Source of the DNA: DATMYQ01 sp035560935
GTDB taxonomy: Bacteria; Bacillota; Negativicutes; Sporomusales; Sporomusaceae
Reading direction: 5' to 3'
NCBI GenBank assembly: GCA_035560935.1
Contig: DATMYQ010000069.1
Coordinates: 1-56,837 of the forward strand
DNA length: 56,837 nucleotides
Shown: positions 32,369 through 40,640 of the stretch, piece by piece
Layout: every line of letters starts with the position of its first letter
Position numbering within the stretch: the first letter of the stretch is position 1
The notes under the pieces: model-generated
The model's input: only the letters and a program-made list of their open reading frames with translations
The model's database searches: none
What the model was told of the DNA's origin: nothing
Translations under genes and position numbers: made by a program

Positions 32369-33877
32369 ATGGAAAACTTTGGTTTACTGATGCAGGGATT
32401 TGCCGCGGCCCTGACGCCGATGAACTTTCTCTTTTGTCTGCTTGGCGTAACGGTGGGACAATTTGTCGGCGTACTGCCCGGACTTGGCCCGGTGGCAGGG
32501 ACCGCCATGCTGATTCCGCTGACTTATGGTCTGGACCCCATTCCTTCAATCATTCTGCTGTCGGGGATCTTTTACGGGGCCATGTATGGCGGGACCATTA
32601 CCTCGGTTCTGATCAATGTTCCCGGAGAAGGGGCCTCGGTTATCACCTGCATTGACGGCTATCAAATGGCCAAGCAGGGGCGGGCGGGACATGCGCTGGG
32701 TGTAGCCGCTATCGGTTCCTTTGTCGGCGGTATTGTCGCTGTCCTGAGCCTCACTTTTTTAGGACCGTCGCTGGCAAAATATGCGATGCAATTCGGGCCG
32801 CCGGAATTTTTCAGCCTGATGTTGTTTGGTTTGCTGCTGCTGGTGGGGTTGATAGGAAAATCCATTATTAAAGGGATGATTGCGGCCATCATCGGCATGC
32901 TGCTGGCGCTGGTCGGACAGGACCCCGGCACCGGTGCGGAGCGGTTTTTGTTCGGGCAGCTGGAATTGCTGGGCGGGATCGACTTTGTTGTTTTGGCCAT
33001 TGGCCTTTTCGGCCTGTCGGAAATTTTGTCCAACACGGAAGAAAATATGGAACTGAACCGGCCCGAAAAAATTGGCAGTTTGATACCGCCGCGATCGGAA
33101 TGGAAAGCTTCGCTGATGGCCATCCTCCGGGGGACCGGCATCGGCGGCATCTTGGGGCTGATTCCCGGGACCAGTGCGTCCATCGCTTCATTGATGTCCT
33201 ATTCGCTGGAGAGAAAAGTTTCGAAGAGCCCGGACCGTTTTGGTAAAGGGGCCATTGAAGGAGTGGCGGGACCGGAAACCGCCAATAACTCTTACGCCGG
33301 AGCGGCGTTGATTCCATTGTTTACCCTGGGAATTCCCGATTCGCCGACCATTGCCGTGCTGTTGGGAGCGTTCATCATGCATGGCCTGACTCCGGGGCCG
33401 TTGCTGTATCAAAAAAATCCCGATTTTATCTGGGCGGTTATCGCCAGTATGTTTATCGGTAATTTCCTGCTGTTGGTCATGAACATGCCATTGGCGAAAT
33501 ACTGGGCAAGAATTGCGCTGATTCCGTATAAGTTGTTGTTCCCGATTATCCTTTTGGTTTGTATGGTGGGTGTGTATAGCGTAAACATGAGCCTCTGGGA
33601 TATTGGCCTGACCATTGCGTTTGGTGCCATTGGCTATTGTATGAAAAAATGGAAATTACCCAGTGCGGCGCTGATTTTATCCTTTGTACTGGGTAAGAAA
33701 ATCGAATTTGCCCTGGTCCAGACCCTTGCCGGATCGGAAAACGGTATTCTCGTGTTGTTCCAGCGCCCTGTGTCCGCCACCTTGCTAACTCTGTGCGGAA
33801 TTATTCTGGCGTTTGGACTTTACACCACGATCATGAATAAATACCGGGATTATTTGGCCACTGACGAAACGGCCTAA
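32369..33877 (+). CDS. tctA: Tripartite tricarboxylate transporter, large permease subunit TctA
   Basis: 502 residues, about 11-12 membrane segments. Two inverted-repeat signatures are seen: GQFVGVLPGLGPVAGTAMLI (first) and GIGGILGLIPGTSASIASLM (second), as well as AMYGGTITSVLINVPGEGAS, all diagnostic of TctA. It carries the solute with Na+ or H+ symport. Starts 14 bases after tctB with AAAGGAG. The canonical order with TctB before TctA and the binding protein last is kept. Confidence 0.95.
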   Translation: MENFGLLMQGFAAALTPMNFLFCLLGVTVGQFVGVLPGLGPVAGTAMLIPLTYGLDPIPSIILLSGIFYGAMYGGTITSVLINVPGEGASVITCIDGYQMAKQGRAGHALGVAAIGSFVGGIVAVLSLTFLGPSLAKYAMQFGPPEFFSLMLFGLLLLVGLIGKSIIKGMIAAIIGMLLALVGQDPGTGAERFLFGQLELLGGIDFVVLAIGLFGLSEILSNTEENMELNRPEKIGSLIPPRSEWKASLMAILRGTGIGGILGLIPGTSASIASLMSYSLERKVSKSPDRFGKGAIEGVAGPETANNSYAGAALIPLFTLGIPDSPTIAVLLGAFIMHGLTPGPLLYQKNPDFIWAVIASMFIGNFLLLVMNMPLAKYWARIALIPYKLLFPIILLVCMVGVYSVNMSLWDIGLTIAFGAIGYCMKKWKLPSAALILSFVLGKKIEFALVQTLAGSENGILVLFQRPVSATLLTLCGIILAFGLYTTIMNKYRDYLATDETA

Positions 33878-33948
33878 AGGAGGAACCGCAAAAACACAAA
33901 TGGGTTCAGTGAAAATCAGTACAAAGCAAAAATAAGGGGGTTACGAAC

Positions 33949-34956
33949 ATGAAGCGCAAATGGACAGCATGGGTTGTTTCGGCATTACTGGTCGCGGGTG
34001 TCGCACTGGCCGGCTGCGGGCAACAGAAAGCAGCCGGTGACAAAGGAGATGGAGAAAAGGCGGTTGCCGGATACCCCAAAAAACCCATTATGGCGATTGT
34101 GGCCTTTCCGGCTGGTGGGGGTACGGACATTGTTGCCCGGTCGATTTTGAAAACGGCGGAAAAATATACCAAACAGGGCTTTGTGGTTGACAATAAACCC
34201 GGCGCCGGCGGTGCTATCGGTTTTACCGCATTGGCCGGAGCGCCCAAGGATGGTTATACCATTGGCTTACTTAACGCGCCGACGCTGGTACTGGCGCCGA
34301 TTCAACTGGGTGATAAAGTAAAATACAAATTGGACGACTTCGTGCCGATTGCCAATTTTGTGACGGATCCCGGTGTGTTTGTCGTGGCGGCGGATAGTCC
34401 GTTTCAAACGTTGAAGGACTTTATTGATTATGCCAAAGCGAATCCTAATAGTGTGAAACTGGGTTATGGCGGACCGGGAACGTCGGAAGCGCTGGCGCTG
34501 CGGTCGCTGGAACAGACCAATGACCTTAAAATTCGCAAAGTGCCTTACGAGGGTACGGGGCCACAGCTGACTTCCCTGATGGGGAAAAATATCGACATCA
34601 TGATCGCCAACGCGTCGGAAATATATCCGCAATATGAGGCCAAACAAATTCGGGTGCTGTCCATTGGTTCCGAGAAACGGATTGATATGTATCCAGAAGT
34701 ACCGACGTATAAAGAATCCGGCTTTGACTATGTGCAGGTGGCGATGCGGGGACTGGGAGCGCCGAAAGGGATGGATCCCCGACAAATACAGGTACTGGCC
34801 GATGCGATGAAAAAAGCATATGACGACCCGGAATTTAAGAAACACGCCCAGGATTTGCATTTGCCGCTGGACTATATGGGTCCGGATGATTTTAAGAAAG
34901 AACTGCAGCGTCAGGATACTTTCTATCGGGCGGAATTTGCCAAAAGCCCCTGGTGA
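33949..34956 (+). CDS. tctC: Tripartite tricarboxylate transporter substrate-binding lipoprotein TctC
   Basis: 335 residues. A lipobox LAGC23 follows a hydrophobic signal peptide (MKRKWTAWVVSALLVAGVA), so it is membrane-anchored. The family-specific stretches FPAGGGTDIVARSI, NKPGAGGAIGFTALAGAPKD and GYGGPGTSEALALRSL are present; these form the carboxylate-clamping loops in Bug/TctC proteins. Such proteins bind carboxylic acids, often dicarboxylates or aromatic acids. Which one cannot be told. It ends the operon, before a strong terminator. Confidence 0.94.
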   Translation: MKRKWTAWVVSALLVAGVALAGCGQQKAAGDKGDGEKAVAGYPKKPIMAIVAFPAGGGTDIVARSILKTAEKYTKQGFVVDNKPGAGGAIGFTALAGAPKDGYTIGLLNAPTLVLAPIQLGDKVKYKLDDFVPIANFVTDPGVFVVAADSPFQTLKDFIDYAKANPNSVKLGYGGPGTSEALALRSLEQTNDLKIRKVPYEGTGPQLTSLMGKNIDIMIANASEIYPQYEAKQIRVLSIGSEKRIDMYPEVPTYKESGFDYVQVAMRGLGAPKGMDPRQIQVLADAMKKAYDDPEFKKHAQDLHLPLDYMGPDDFKKELQRQDTFYRAEFAKSPW

Positions 34957-35026
34957 CTGGCGAATAGAAATGAGATCTTTAACGCGGTGTAAGTCATAAA
35001 ATTGCTTCTCTTTAAAGATATAAATC

Positions 35027-35072
35027 GGGGCTGTGTTGAGAAGGGTAAGAATCCTTCAACACAGCCCCTTTT
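35027..35072 (+). terminator. Terminator of the tct operon
   Basis: GGGGCTGTGTTGA (35027-35039) pairs exactly with TCAACACAGCCCC (35056-35068), extended by a GAAGG/CCTTC inner stem, then TTTTGATTTTT. Confidence 0.92.
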
Positions 35073-35247
35073 GATTTTTGCCTGGAGGTTTTTTGTCCGG
35101 CATTGCGGCTGCCTGGCGTCGCTTTTTGCATCGCTGGTCGGCAAAGGATGGCAGCGGAGCGCCACCGTCTCTTACAATACAGTCAATATAATGATCCCGT
35201 CAAACGGTTGATCCGGGTGACGGCAAATAAGAGAGGGGCGGATTCGT

Positions 35248-36711
35248 TTGGCCAATGCATTTGAGACCTGGGGGAAGAAATACGGATTATTGCTGGCGAT
35301 ATTGACCGGGGTAGCTGTATGGCTGCTGCCGACGCCGGCGGGCATGACCCTAACCCAGCATAAACTGCTGTCCATTTTTAGCGGCGCTGTGGTGGCCTGG
35401 ATTACCATCGGGATAAATTTTGCCGTCAGTACCTTTGCCATTATTGTACTTTTATATTTCTGGGTGGGGAATCCGGAAGGAAAAATGAATAAAGTCGGGG
35501 AATTGATCCGCAATGCCGATTTCGCGGTGGGCGGCTTTGCGTCTTCGTCTCTGTGGCTGCTGGTGACCGGCTTTGTTATTTCCATTGCCATGACCAAGTC
35601 CGGCGTGGCCCGTAGATTGGCGTTGCACATGATGCGAATTCTGGGGAAAACGCCGGCGGGAGCGATATTTGCCTCGATGCTGGCCAACTTTGTCATTGCA
35701 CCGCTGACTCCCTCCAACACCGCCCGGGCGGCGGCCATGCTGCCGGTTTTGGAAGGAATCGCTGCCGCTTATCGCGCGGAACCGGGAAAAAGCAATTTTG
35801 GCAGGGCGCTGTTTTTAACATCCACCTTTACCACCAACATCACCGGTGCGGCTTTTTTGACCGGTACCATACCCAATCCGGTGGCCGTGGGCATGATCGC
35901 CGCCGCCGCCGGCGCGTCAGTGATGACCACCTGGAGTTATTGGGCGATGGCGGCGCTGCCGACCAATATCATCATTCTGATTGCCGCCGGCTGGCTGACG
36001 CTGAAAATGTATCCGCCGGAAGTCAAAGCCTTGCCGGGCGGTATCGGCTATATCCGGAAAGAACTGGACGCCATGGGGCCGATGAGCCGGCGGGAAATGA
36101 AATCTATCGGTTATTTTGTCCTGGCGCTGGCGTTATGGTCCACCGATGCTCTGCACCATCTGAATTCCACCATGATTGCCTTTCTGGTTTCCCTGCTAAT
36201 TTTTTTACCCCGGGTGGGCGTGTTGGAGTGGAAAGAGACGGAAAAGTCGCTGCCCTGGGAATTATTCGTTTATTTCGGCGGCGTTTTGACGCTGAGCAAT
36301 GCGCTGATGAGCACTAAAGCGTTTGAATGGCTGATCAAAACGACGCTGACCGGACTGGGCCTCGATGGTATGGCCATGATGCCGCTGCTGATCCTGCTGA
36401 TCGGCTTCAGTATCTTTAGTCATGTGATCTGGTCTACGACCACCGCCATGGCTGGGGTGATGATCCCCATTTATATTGGCCTGGCGCAGGCGCTGGGCTT
36501 TAACGTGGTGGGATTTGTGCTGCCGCTGGCCATCATGATGGCGTATGCCCTGTTTTTACCCTTTAACACCATGGGAAATATTATCATGTTCGGCGCCGGT
36601 TATTATACGGTGGCGGAACAGATTCGATCCTCTTTGCTGCTGGGATTGATCGTCTGGATTTTGTGGGTTGTCACTGCCTTTACCTGGTGGAAGGTGATCG
36701 GCCTGCTGTAA
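35248..36711 (+). CDS. DASS-family (divalent anion:Na+ symporter) transporter 1
   Basis: 487 residues from TTG 35248 (ribosome site GAGAGGGG), about 11 membrane segments. The first substrate loop TPSNTARAAAMLP keeps the S-N-T motif that binds carboxylate in DASS carriers; the second repeat has STTTAMAGVMIP instead of a second S-N-T, and the later NTMGNI loop is similar to the family's T-P-P-N-A. It imports a di- or tricarboxylate or sulfate-like anion with Na+. Downstream are a LarA-like protein and LytS/LytTR sensors, and a second DASS carrier lies at 43285, so this is one of a pair bracketing the sensors. Substrate not assigned. Confidence 0.85.
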   Translation: MANAFETWGKKYGLLLAILTGVAVWLLPTPAGMTLTQHKLLSIFSGAVVAWITIGINFAVSTFAIIVLLYFWVGNPEGKMNKVGELIRNADFAVGGFASSSLWLLVTGFVISIAMTKSGVARRLALHMMRILGKTPAGAIFASMLANFVIAPLTPSNTARAAAMLPVLEGIAAAYRAEPGKSNFGRALFLTSTFTTNITGAAFLTGTIPNPVAVGMIAAAAGASVMTTWSYWAMAALPTNIIILIAAGWLTLKMYPPEVKALPGGIGYIRKELDAMGPMSRREMKSIGYFVLALALWSTDALHHLNSTMIAFLVSLLIFLPRVGVLEWKETEKSLPWELFVYFGGVLTLSNALMSTKAFEWLIKTTLTGLGLDGMAMMPLLILLIGFSIFSHVIWSTTTAMAGVMIPIYIGLAQALGFNVVGFVLPLAIMMAYALFLPFNTMGNIIMFGAGYYTVAEQIRSSLLLGLIVWILWVVTAFTWWKVIGLL

Positions 36712-36748
36712 TCCCGGAATCAATAAACGAAGCGGAGGAGATGGAATC

Positions 36749-38008
36749 ATGTTGCAATTACCGGAAATGTACAGACTGGTGCGGGAGTTTCCCCGGCCCC
36801 GCCTGCAGGATATTGAAACGACGGTGGTTCGGGAGCTGGAACGCCTGCAACTGAGAGAAAAAATAGTGCCGGGGGCCCGTATCGGCATTACCGCCGGCAG
36901 CCGGGGGATACAAAACCTGCCGGAGATACTGCGGCATACGGCAGCGTATATTCGTCAACGGGGCGGTATTCCCTGCCTGTTGGCGGCGATGGGCAGCCAC
37001 GGCGGCGGTACGGCGGCGGGACAGCAGGAAATGCTGGACGGACTGGGGATAACTGCAGCAAGCACCGGCGCGCCGGTTGTCACCTGTGCGGACTGTGAAG
37101 AAATTGGCCGGACCGGGTCCGGATTGCCGGTATACATGGTCAAATCAGCCCGGGAAGTCGATGGGATTCTGGTGGTGAACCGGGTCAAAACCCATACCTC
37201 CTTCAAAGGACTGGTGGAGAGCGGCCTGGTGAAAAAACTGGTGGTCGGACTGGGCGGGCCCAAAGGCGCCCGGCAATTTCACAGTTTCGGCCCGGCAGAG
37301 TTGTCCCGCCTGTTGCTGGAAATGGGTACCGTCATTTTGGAACGTTGCCAGGTTCTGGGCGGTTTGGCCATTCTGGAAAATGCCTACGAAGAGACGGCGG
37401 ATATCCGGGGCGTGACCGCCGCCGGACTGATCGATGAAGAAAGCCGGCTGCTGGAGTACTCCAAGTCGCTGATGCCTTCATTGCCGGTGGAGAATCTCGA
37501 TTTACTGATTATTCAGGAGATGGGTAAAAATTTCAGCGGTACTGGTATCGATACCAACATTGTCGGGCGTTGCCGCATCCAGGGGGTGGCGGAGCCGGAA
37601 AGCCCGGCGATACAGCGAATTGCGGTGCTGGATTTGTCGGAGGAATCTCACGGCAACGCCACCGGCATCGGACTGGCCGATTTTGTGACCCGGCGGCTGG
37701 TGGAGAAAATGGACCGCCATGCCACTTACCTGAATTGCCTGACCAGCACTTTCGTTGTCCGGGCGGCCATCCCGATGTATTTTGACAGCGAGGAAAAACT
37801 GCTGGCCGCGGCATTGTCCAGTCTGGGAGGAATGGCAACGGAAACACTGCGGATTGCCATCATTCCCAATACCCTGTTTTTGGCGGAAAGTTATGTCTCT
37901 GCCGCAGTGGCTGCTCAATTACGGGGCCGGTCGGGCCTGTCCGTGTCTGCGGCGGCGGAAAATATCCGCTTTGACGGGGAGGGAAATATCACGCTGCGCG
38001 TGGAATAA
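36749..38008 (+). CDS. LarA-like (lactate racemase N-domain/DUF2088) protein
   Basis: 419 residues. The segment GARIGITAGSRGIQNLPEIL followed by GIPCLLAAMGSHGGGTAAGQ resembles the LarA/DUF2088 N-domain that holds the nickel-pincer cofactor; the next part, VNRVKTHTSFKGLVESGLVK, resembles the KTH region of DUF362-type proteins, so the family line is not sharp. LarA-type enzymes racemise or epimerise 2-hydroxy acids. No larB/C/E cofactor genes are in the window. It lies 37 bases after DASS carrier 1 and 15 bases before LytS 1, and the GlcEFD-like operon is 7 kb on, so a role in 2-hydroxy-acid conversion is plausible but inferred. Confidence 0.6.
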   Translation: MLQLPEMYRLVREFPRPRLQDIETTVVRELERLQLREKIVPGARIGITAGSRGIQNLPEILRHTAAYIRQRGGIPCLLAAMGSHGGGTAAGQQEMLDGLGITAASTGAPVVTCADCEEIGRTGSGLPVYMVKSAREVDGILVVNRVKTHTSFKGLVESGLVKKLVVGLGGPKGARQFHSFGPAELSRLLLEMGTVILERCQVLGGLAILENAYEETADIRGVTAAGLIDEESRLLEYSKSLMPSLPVENLDLLIIQEMGKNFSGTGIDTNIVGRCRIQGVAEPESPAIQRIAVLDLSEESHGNATGIGLADFVTRRLVEKMDRHATYLNCLTSTFVVRAAIPMYFDSEEKLLAAALSSLGGMATETLRIAIIPNTLFLAESYVSAAVAAQLRGRSGLSVSAAAENIRFDGEGNITLRVE

Positions 38009-38023
38009 TGCGGGGAAATGACC

Positions 38024-39754
38024 ATGCCGTTTAATCAGGTGTTATTGTTGGATATTGTTCAAAATGTGGCGCTCATGGGCATACTGGCGTATTTACTGAC
38101 CCGTTTGCCCGCCATTCGCCGGACGCTGCATCATTCGCAATACCGTCTCCGGGACCGTCTGGTCCTGGTGGCGGTATTTGGCGCATTTTCTGCGCTGGGT
38201 AACTGGCTGGGAATTCCGGTACTGGAGTCCATGGCCAATACCCGGATTGTCGGGCCGGTGGCCGGTGGGCTGCTCGGCGGGCCGCTGGTCGGACTGGGAG
38301 CCGGCATTGCCGGGGCCATTCCCCGGTATTTTATGGGCGGGTTCACTATGTGGGCCTCCGTATTGGCCAACGTCATCGCCGGGGCTGTCGCCGGACTCAT
38401 TTATCACCGGCTGGGAGCTCACCGGATCAATGTGCGGGTGGCGCTGCTCACCGGATTGGGCTGTGAAATGTTGCTAAAAGTGTTGGTGCTGGCCCTGTCC
38501 CATCCCTTTGAAAAAGCATGGGCGCTGGAAAAAATCATTGCCGTGCCGACCGTTGTCGCCAATTCGCTGGCGGTGGGACTGTTTGTCTACATTGTCAAAG
38601 ATGTTTTTCTGGAACAGCAGAAAGCCCGGGTGCAGTCGGCACAGCAGGTGCTGGATGTGATTCAGCGGGCCAGCGATCTTTTTCTGTCAGGCTTTAACGA
38701 AAAAAATGCCCGTCAGGTGGCGCAAATTATTTATGAAGAAACCGGCGCCACCGCCGTGGCACTGACGGATGTTGACAAAGTGTTGGCTTTTGTCGGGGAA
38801 GGGGCTGATCACCATATTGCCGGTGCTCCCATCGTGACCGCCGCCACCAAACAGGCGATCAGCGACGGCCGTACGGTGATCGTCAACGACCGGACCGGCA
38901 TCGGCTGTCCTCATCCCGGCTGCCCGCTGGCGGCGGTGGTGGATGCGCCGCTGGTGGTGGGCGGACAATTGGCCGGTACGCTGAAGCTGTACAAAACATC
39001 CCGTGAGATCATCAGCCATTATGAGGCGGAGCTGATTCAGGGCATCGCTGTTTTTCTCAGTTTTCAGCTGTCCCAGCGCAAACTGGAGGAACAGCGGGCT
39101 TTGCTGGCCCGGACGGAATACAGCATGCTGAAGGCCCAGGTAAATCCGCATTTTTTGTTTAACACATTAGGCGCCATCCGGGTGCTGGTGCGTTCCGATC
39201 CGGATCTGGCCCGGGCTCTGATCAAGGATTTGGCCGTGTTTTTGCGCGGGTCTTTGAACCGGGAGCAGGAGATGGCGTCAGTGCAACAGGAGCTGGAGGT
39301 GGCGGAACGATATTTTCGGATTGAAAAAACCCGCTTTGGTGAGCATATCCGGCTGGCGGTTGATATTCCGGAACCCTTGCTGCGTCACCAGACTCCCGCG
39401 TTTACACTGCAGCCGCTGGTGGAAAATGCGGTACGTCATGGCGCCGGCGGCAGCGAAAAACCGGTCATTGTCAGGATAAGCGCCTGGGAAACAGCATTAG
39501 ATGGGTTTTGCCTGGCGGTGGAAGACAACGGGCGGGGAATGGACGAAGAACGGCTGTGGCAGTTGCGGCAGGAGTCAGAAGCCGCGGTGCAATCCGGCGG
39601 GATCGGGATTTATAATGTGGACCGCCGGATCAAAATGTTGTGCGGTCCGGCTTATGGAGTTACACTGGAAAGTAAGCTTGGATCGGGAACACGGGCGCTT
39701 ATCCGCTTGCCGGCAGGGAGGAAACCGTATGCAGATGAAAATTTTGATCGCTGA
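38024..39754 (+). CDS. LytS-type sensor histidine kinase 1
   Basis: About 576 residues. ATG 38024 (MPFNQVLLLD) is seven bases after GCGGGGA; ATG 38018 is too close. The N-terminal 5TM LytS membrane domain (about 1-190; NWLGIPVLESMANTRIVGPV, AGAIPRYFMGGF) is followed by a GAF-like domain (about 215-345) with a conserved C295-PHPG-C300, a His-kinase domain with H376 in NPHFLFNTL, and an HATPase (VENAVRHG, DNGRGMDEE). LytS-family kinases sense small carboxylates such as pyruvate or changes in membrane state. It overlaps the LytTR regulator by 26 nt. Nearly the same architecture as 40641-42356. Confidence 0.93.
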   Translation: MPFNQVLLLDIVQNVALMGILAYLLTRLPAIRRTLHHSQYRLRDRLVLVAVFGAFSALGNWLGIPVLESMANTRIVGPVAGGLLGGPLVGLGAGIAGAIPRYFMGGFTMWASVLANVIAGAVAGLIYHRLGAHRINVRVALLTGLGCEMLLKVLVLALSHPFEKAWALEKIIAVPTVVANSLAVGLFVYIVKDVFLEQQKARVQSAQQVLDVIQRASDLFLSGFNEKNARQVAQIIYEETGATAVALTDVDKVLAFVGEGADHHIAGAPIVTAATKQAISDGRTVIVNDRTGIGCPHPGCPLAAVVDAPLVVGGQLAGTLKLYKTSREIISHYEAELIQGIAVFLSFQLSQRKLEEQRALLARTEYSMLKAQVNPHFLFNTLGAIRVLVRSDPDLARALIKDLAVFLRGSLNREQEMASVQQELEVAERYFRIEKTRFGEHIRLAVDIPEPLLRHQTPAFTLQPLVENAVRHGAGGSEKPVIVRISAWETALDGFCLAVEDNGRGMDEERLWQLRQESEAAVQSGGIGIYNVDRRIKMLCGPAYGVTLESKLGSGTRALIRLPAGRKPYADENFDR

Positions 39755-40481
39755 TGATGAGGAACTGATCGGAAATGAACTTAAAGACATTCTGACGGGA
39801 CATTGCCGTCAAGCGGAGGTCGTTTTTTGCCGCAGCGGTGTGGCGGCGTTGCGGGAGCTGGAAAGGGAAAATTTTGATCTGGTGTTTTTGGACATTCAGA
39901 TGCCGGGCGTTACCGGCTTGGATGTGGCCCGGATCTGGGCTGAAAAAAATGAGCCGCCGTTGGTGGTTTTTGTCACGGCGTACAGTGAATTTGCGGTGGA
40001 TGCGTTTGCCGTCAACGCCCTGGATTATGTGTTGAAACCGTTCGATGAGGGAGATATTGAACGGGTGCTGACCAAAGCGGCGCGCCGGCTGGCTGCCCGG
40101 CCGGACCCGTGCGCCGGCGAGACCGCAAAAGTGAAAATGAACTGTGTGCACCGAATCACCGTGGAGGGAAAAGACGGGCTGGAAGTGCTGGAAAGTGCCG
40201 GTATTCTGCTTATCCAGGCCAAAAACCGTCTGGTGTATGTTCATGCCGTTAACGGTGAACAATATCTTTCCCGGCTGTCGCTGCAGGAATATGAGACCCG
40301 CCTGGATCCGGCGGTGTTTTATCGTTGCCACCGGAATTTTATTGTCAACGTCGGCAGAATCCAGCGAATGACCGCCTGGTTTAACCGCGGCTACATTCTG
40401 ATGTTAAAAGACGCCCGGGGTGTGCAGATTCCGGTGAGCCGCCATTATGTCAAAGGACTGAAAGAATACATTGATTTTTAA
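39729..40481 (+). CDS. LytTR-family response regulator 1
   Basis: 250 residues. ATG 39729 follows GGGAGG by seven bases; the upstream open frame is inside the kinase gene. Receiver domain with phosphorylated Asp55 (VFLDIQMP), Thr in VTAYSEFA and Lys in VLKPF. The C-terminal LytTR DNA-binding domain carries NRLVYVHAVNGEQY, FYRCHRNFIVNVGRI and IPVSRHYVKGLKE. LytTR domains bind direct repeats of about 9 bp. It is the partner of the overlapping LytS 1 and closely similar to the regulator at 42353. Confidence 0.94.
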   Translation: MQMKILIADDEELIGNELKDILTGHCRQAEVVFCRSGVAALRELERENFDLVFLDIQMPGVTGLDVARIWAEKNEPPLVVFVTAYSEFAVDAFAVNALDYVLKPFDEGDIERVLTKAARRLAARPDPCAGETAKVKMNCVHRITVEGKDGLEVLESAGILLIQAKNRLVYVHAVNGEQYLSRLSLQEYETRLDPAVFYRCHRNFIVNVGRIQRMTAWFNRGYILMLKDARGVQIPVSRHYVKGLKEYIDF

Positions 40482-40640
40482 AAAATGATGGGCGTTGCTA
40501 AATTGTGTACTAGGAGGAATTCGGGGCGTGAACTGCGAAATAAGAGGAACACTCTGAAACTAGGGGAACCAAGAACGGCGTTCTTTTCCGGGTAGCGGAA
40601 ACCCACGCCAGAAGTATGTTTCCGGGAAAGAGGCAGATCT

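Noticed and set aside
35114..35131. Sigma-54-like promoter before DASS carrier 1 (TGGCGTCGCTTTTTGCA)
   Set aside because: Eleven rather than ten bases between GG and GC, and no CTGTCA palindromes nearby.
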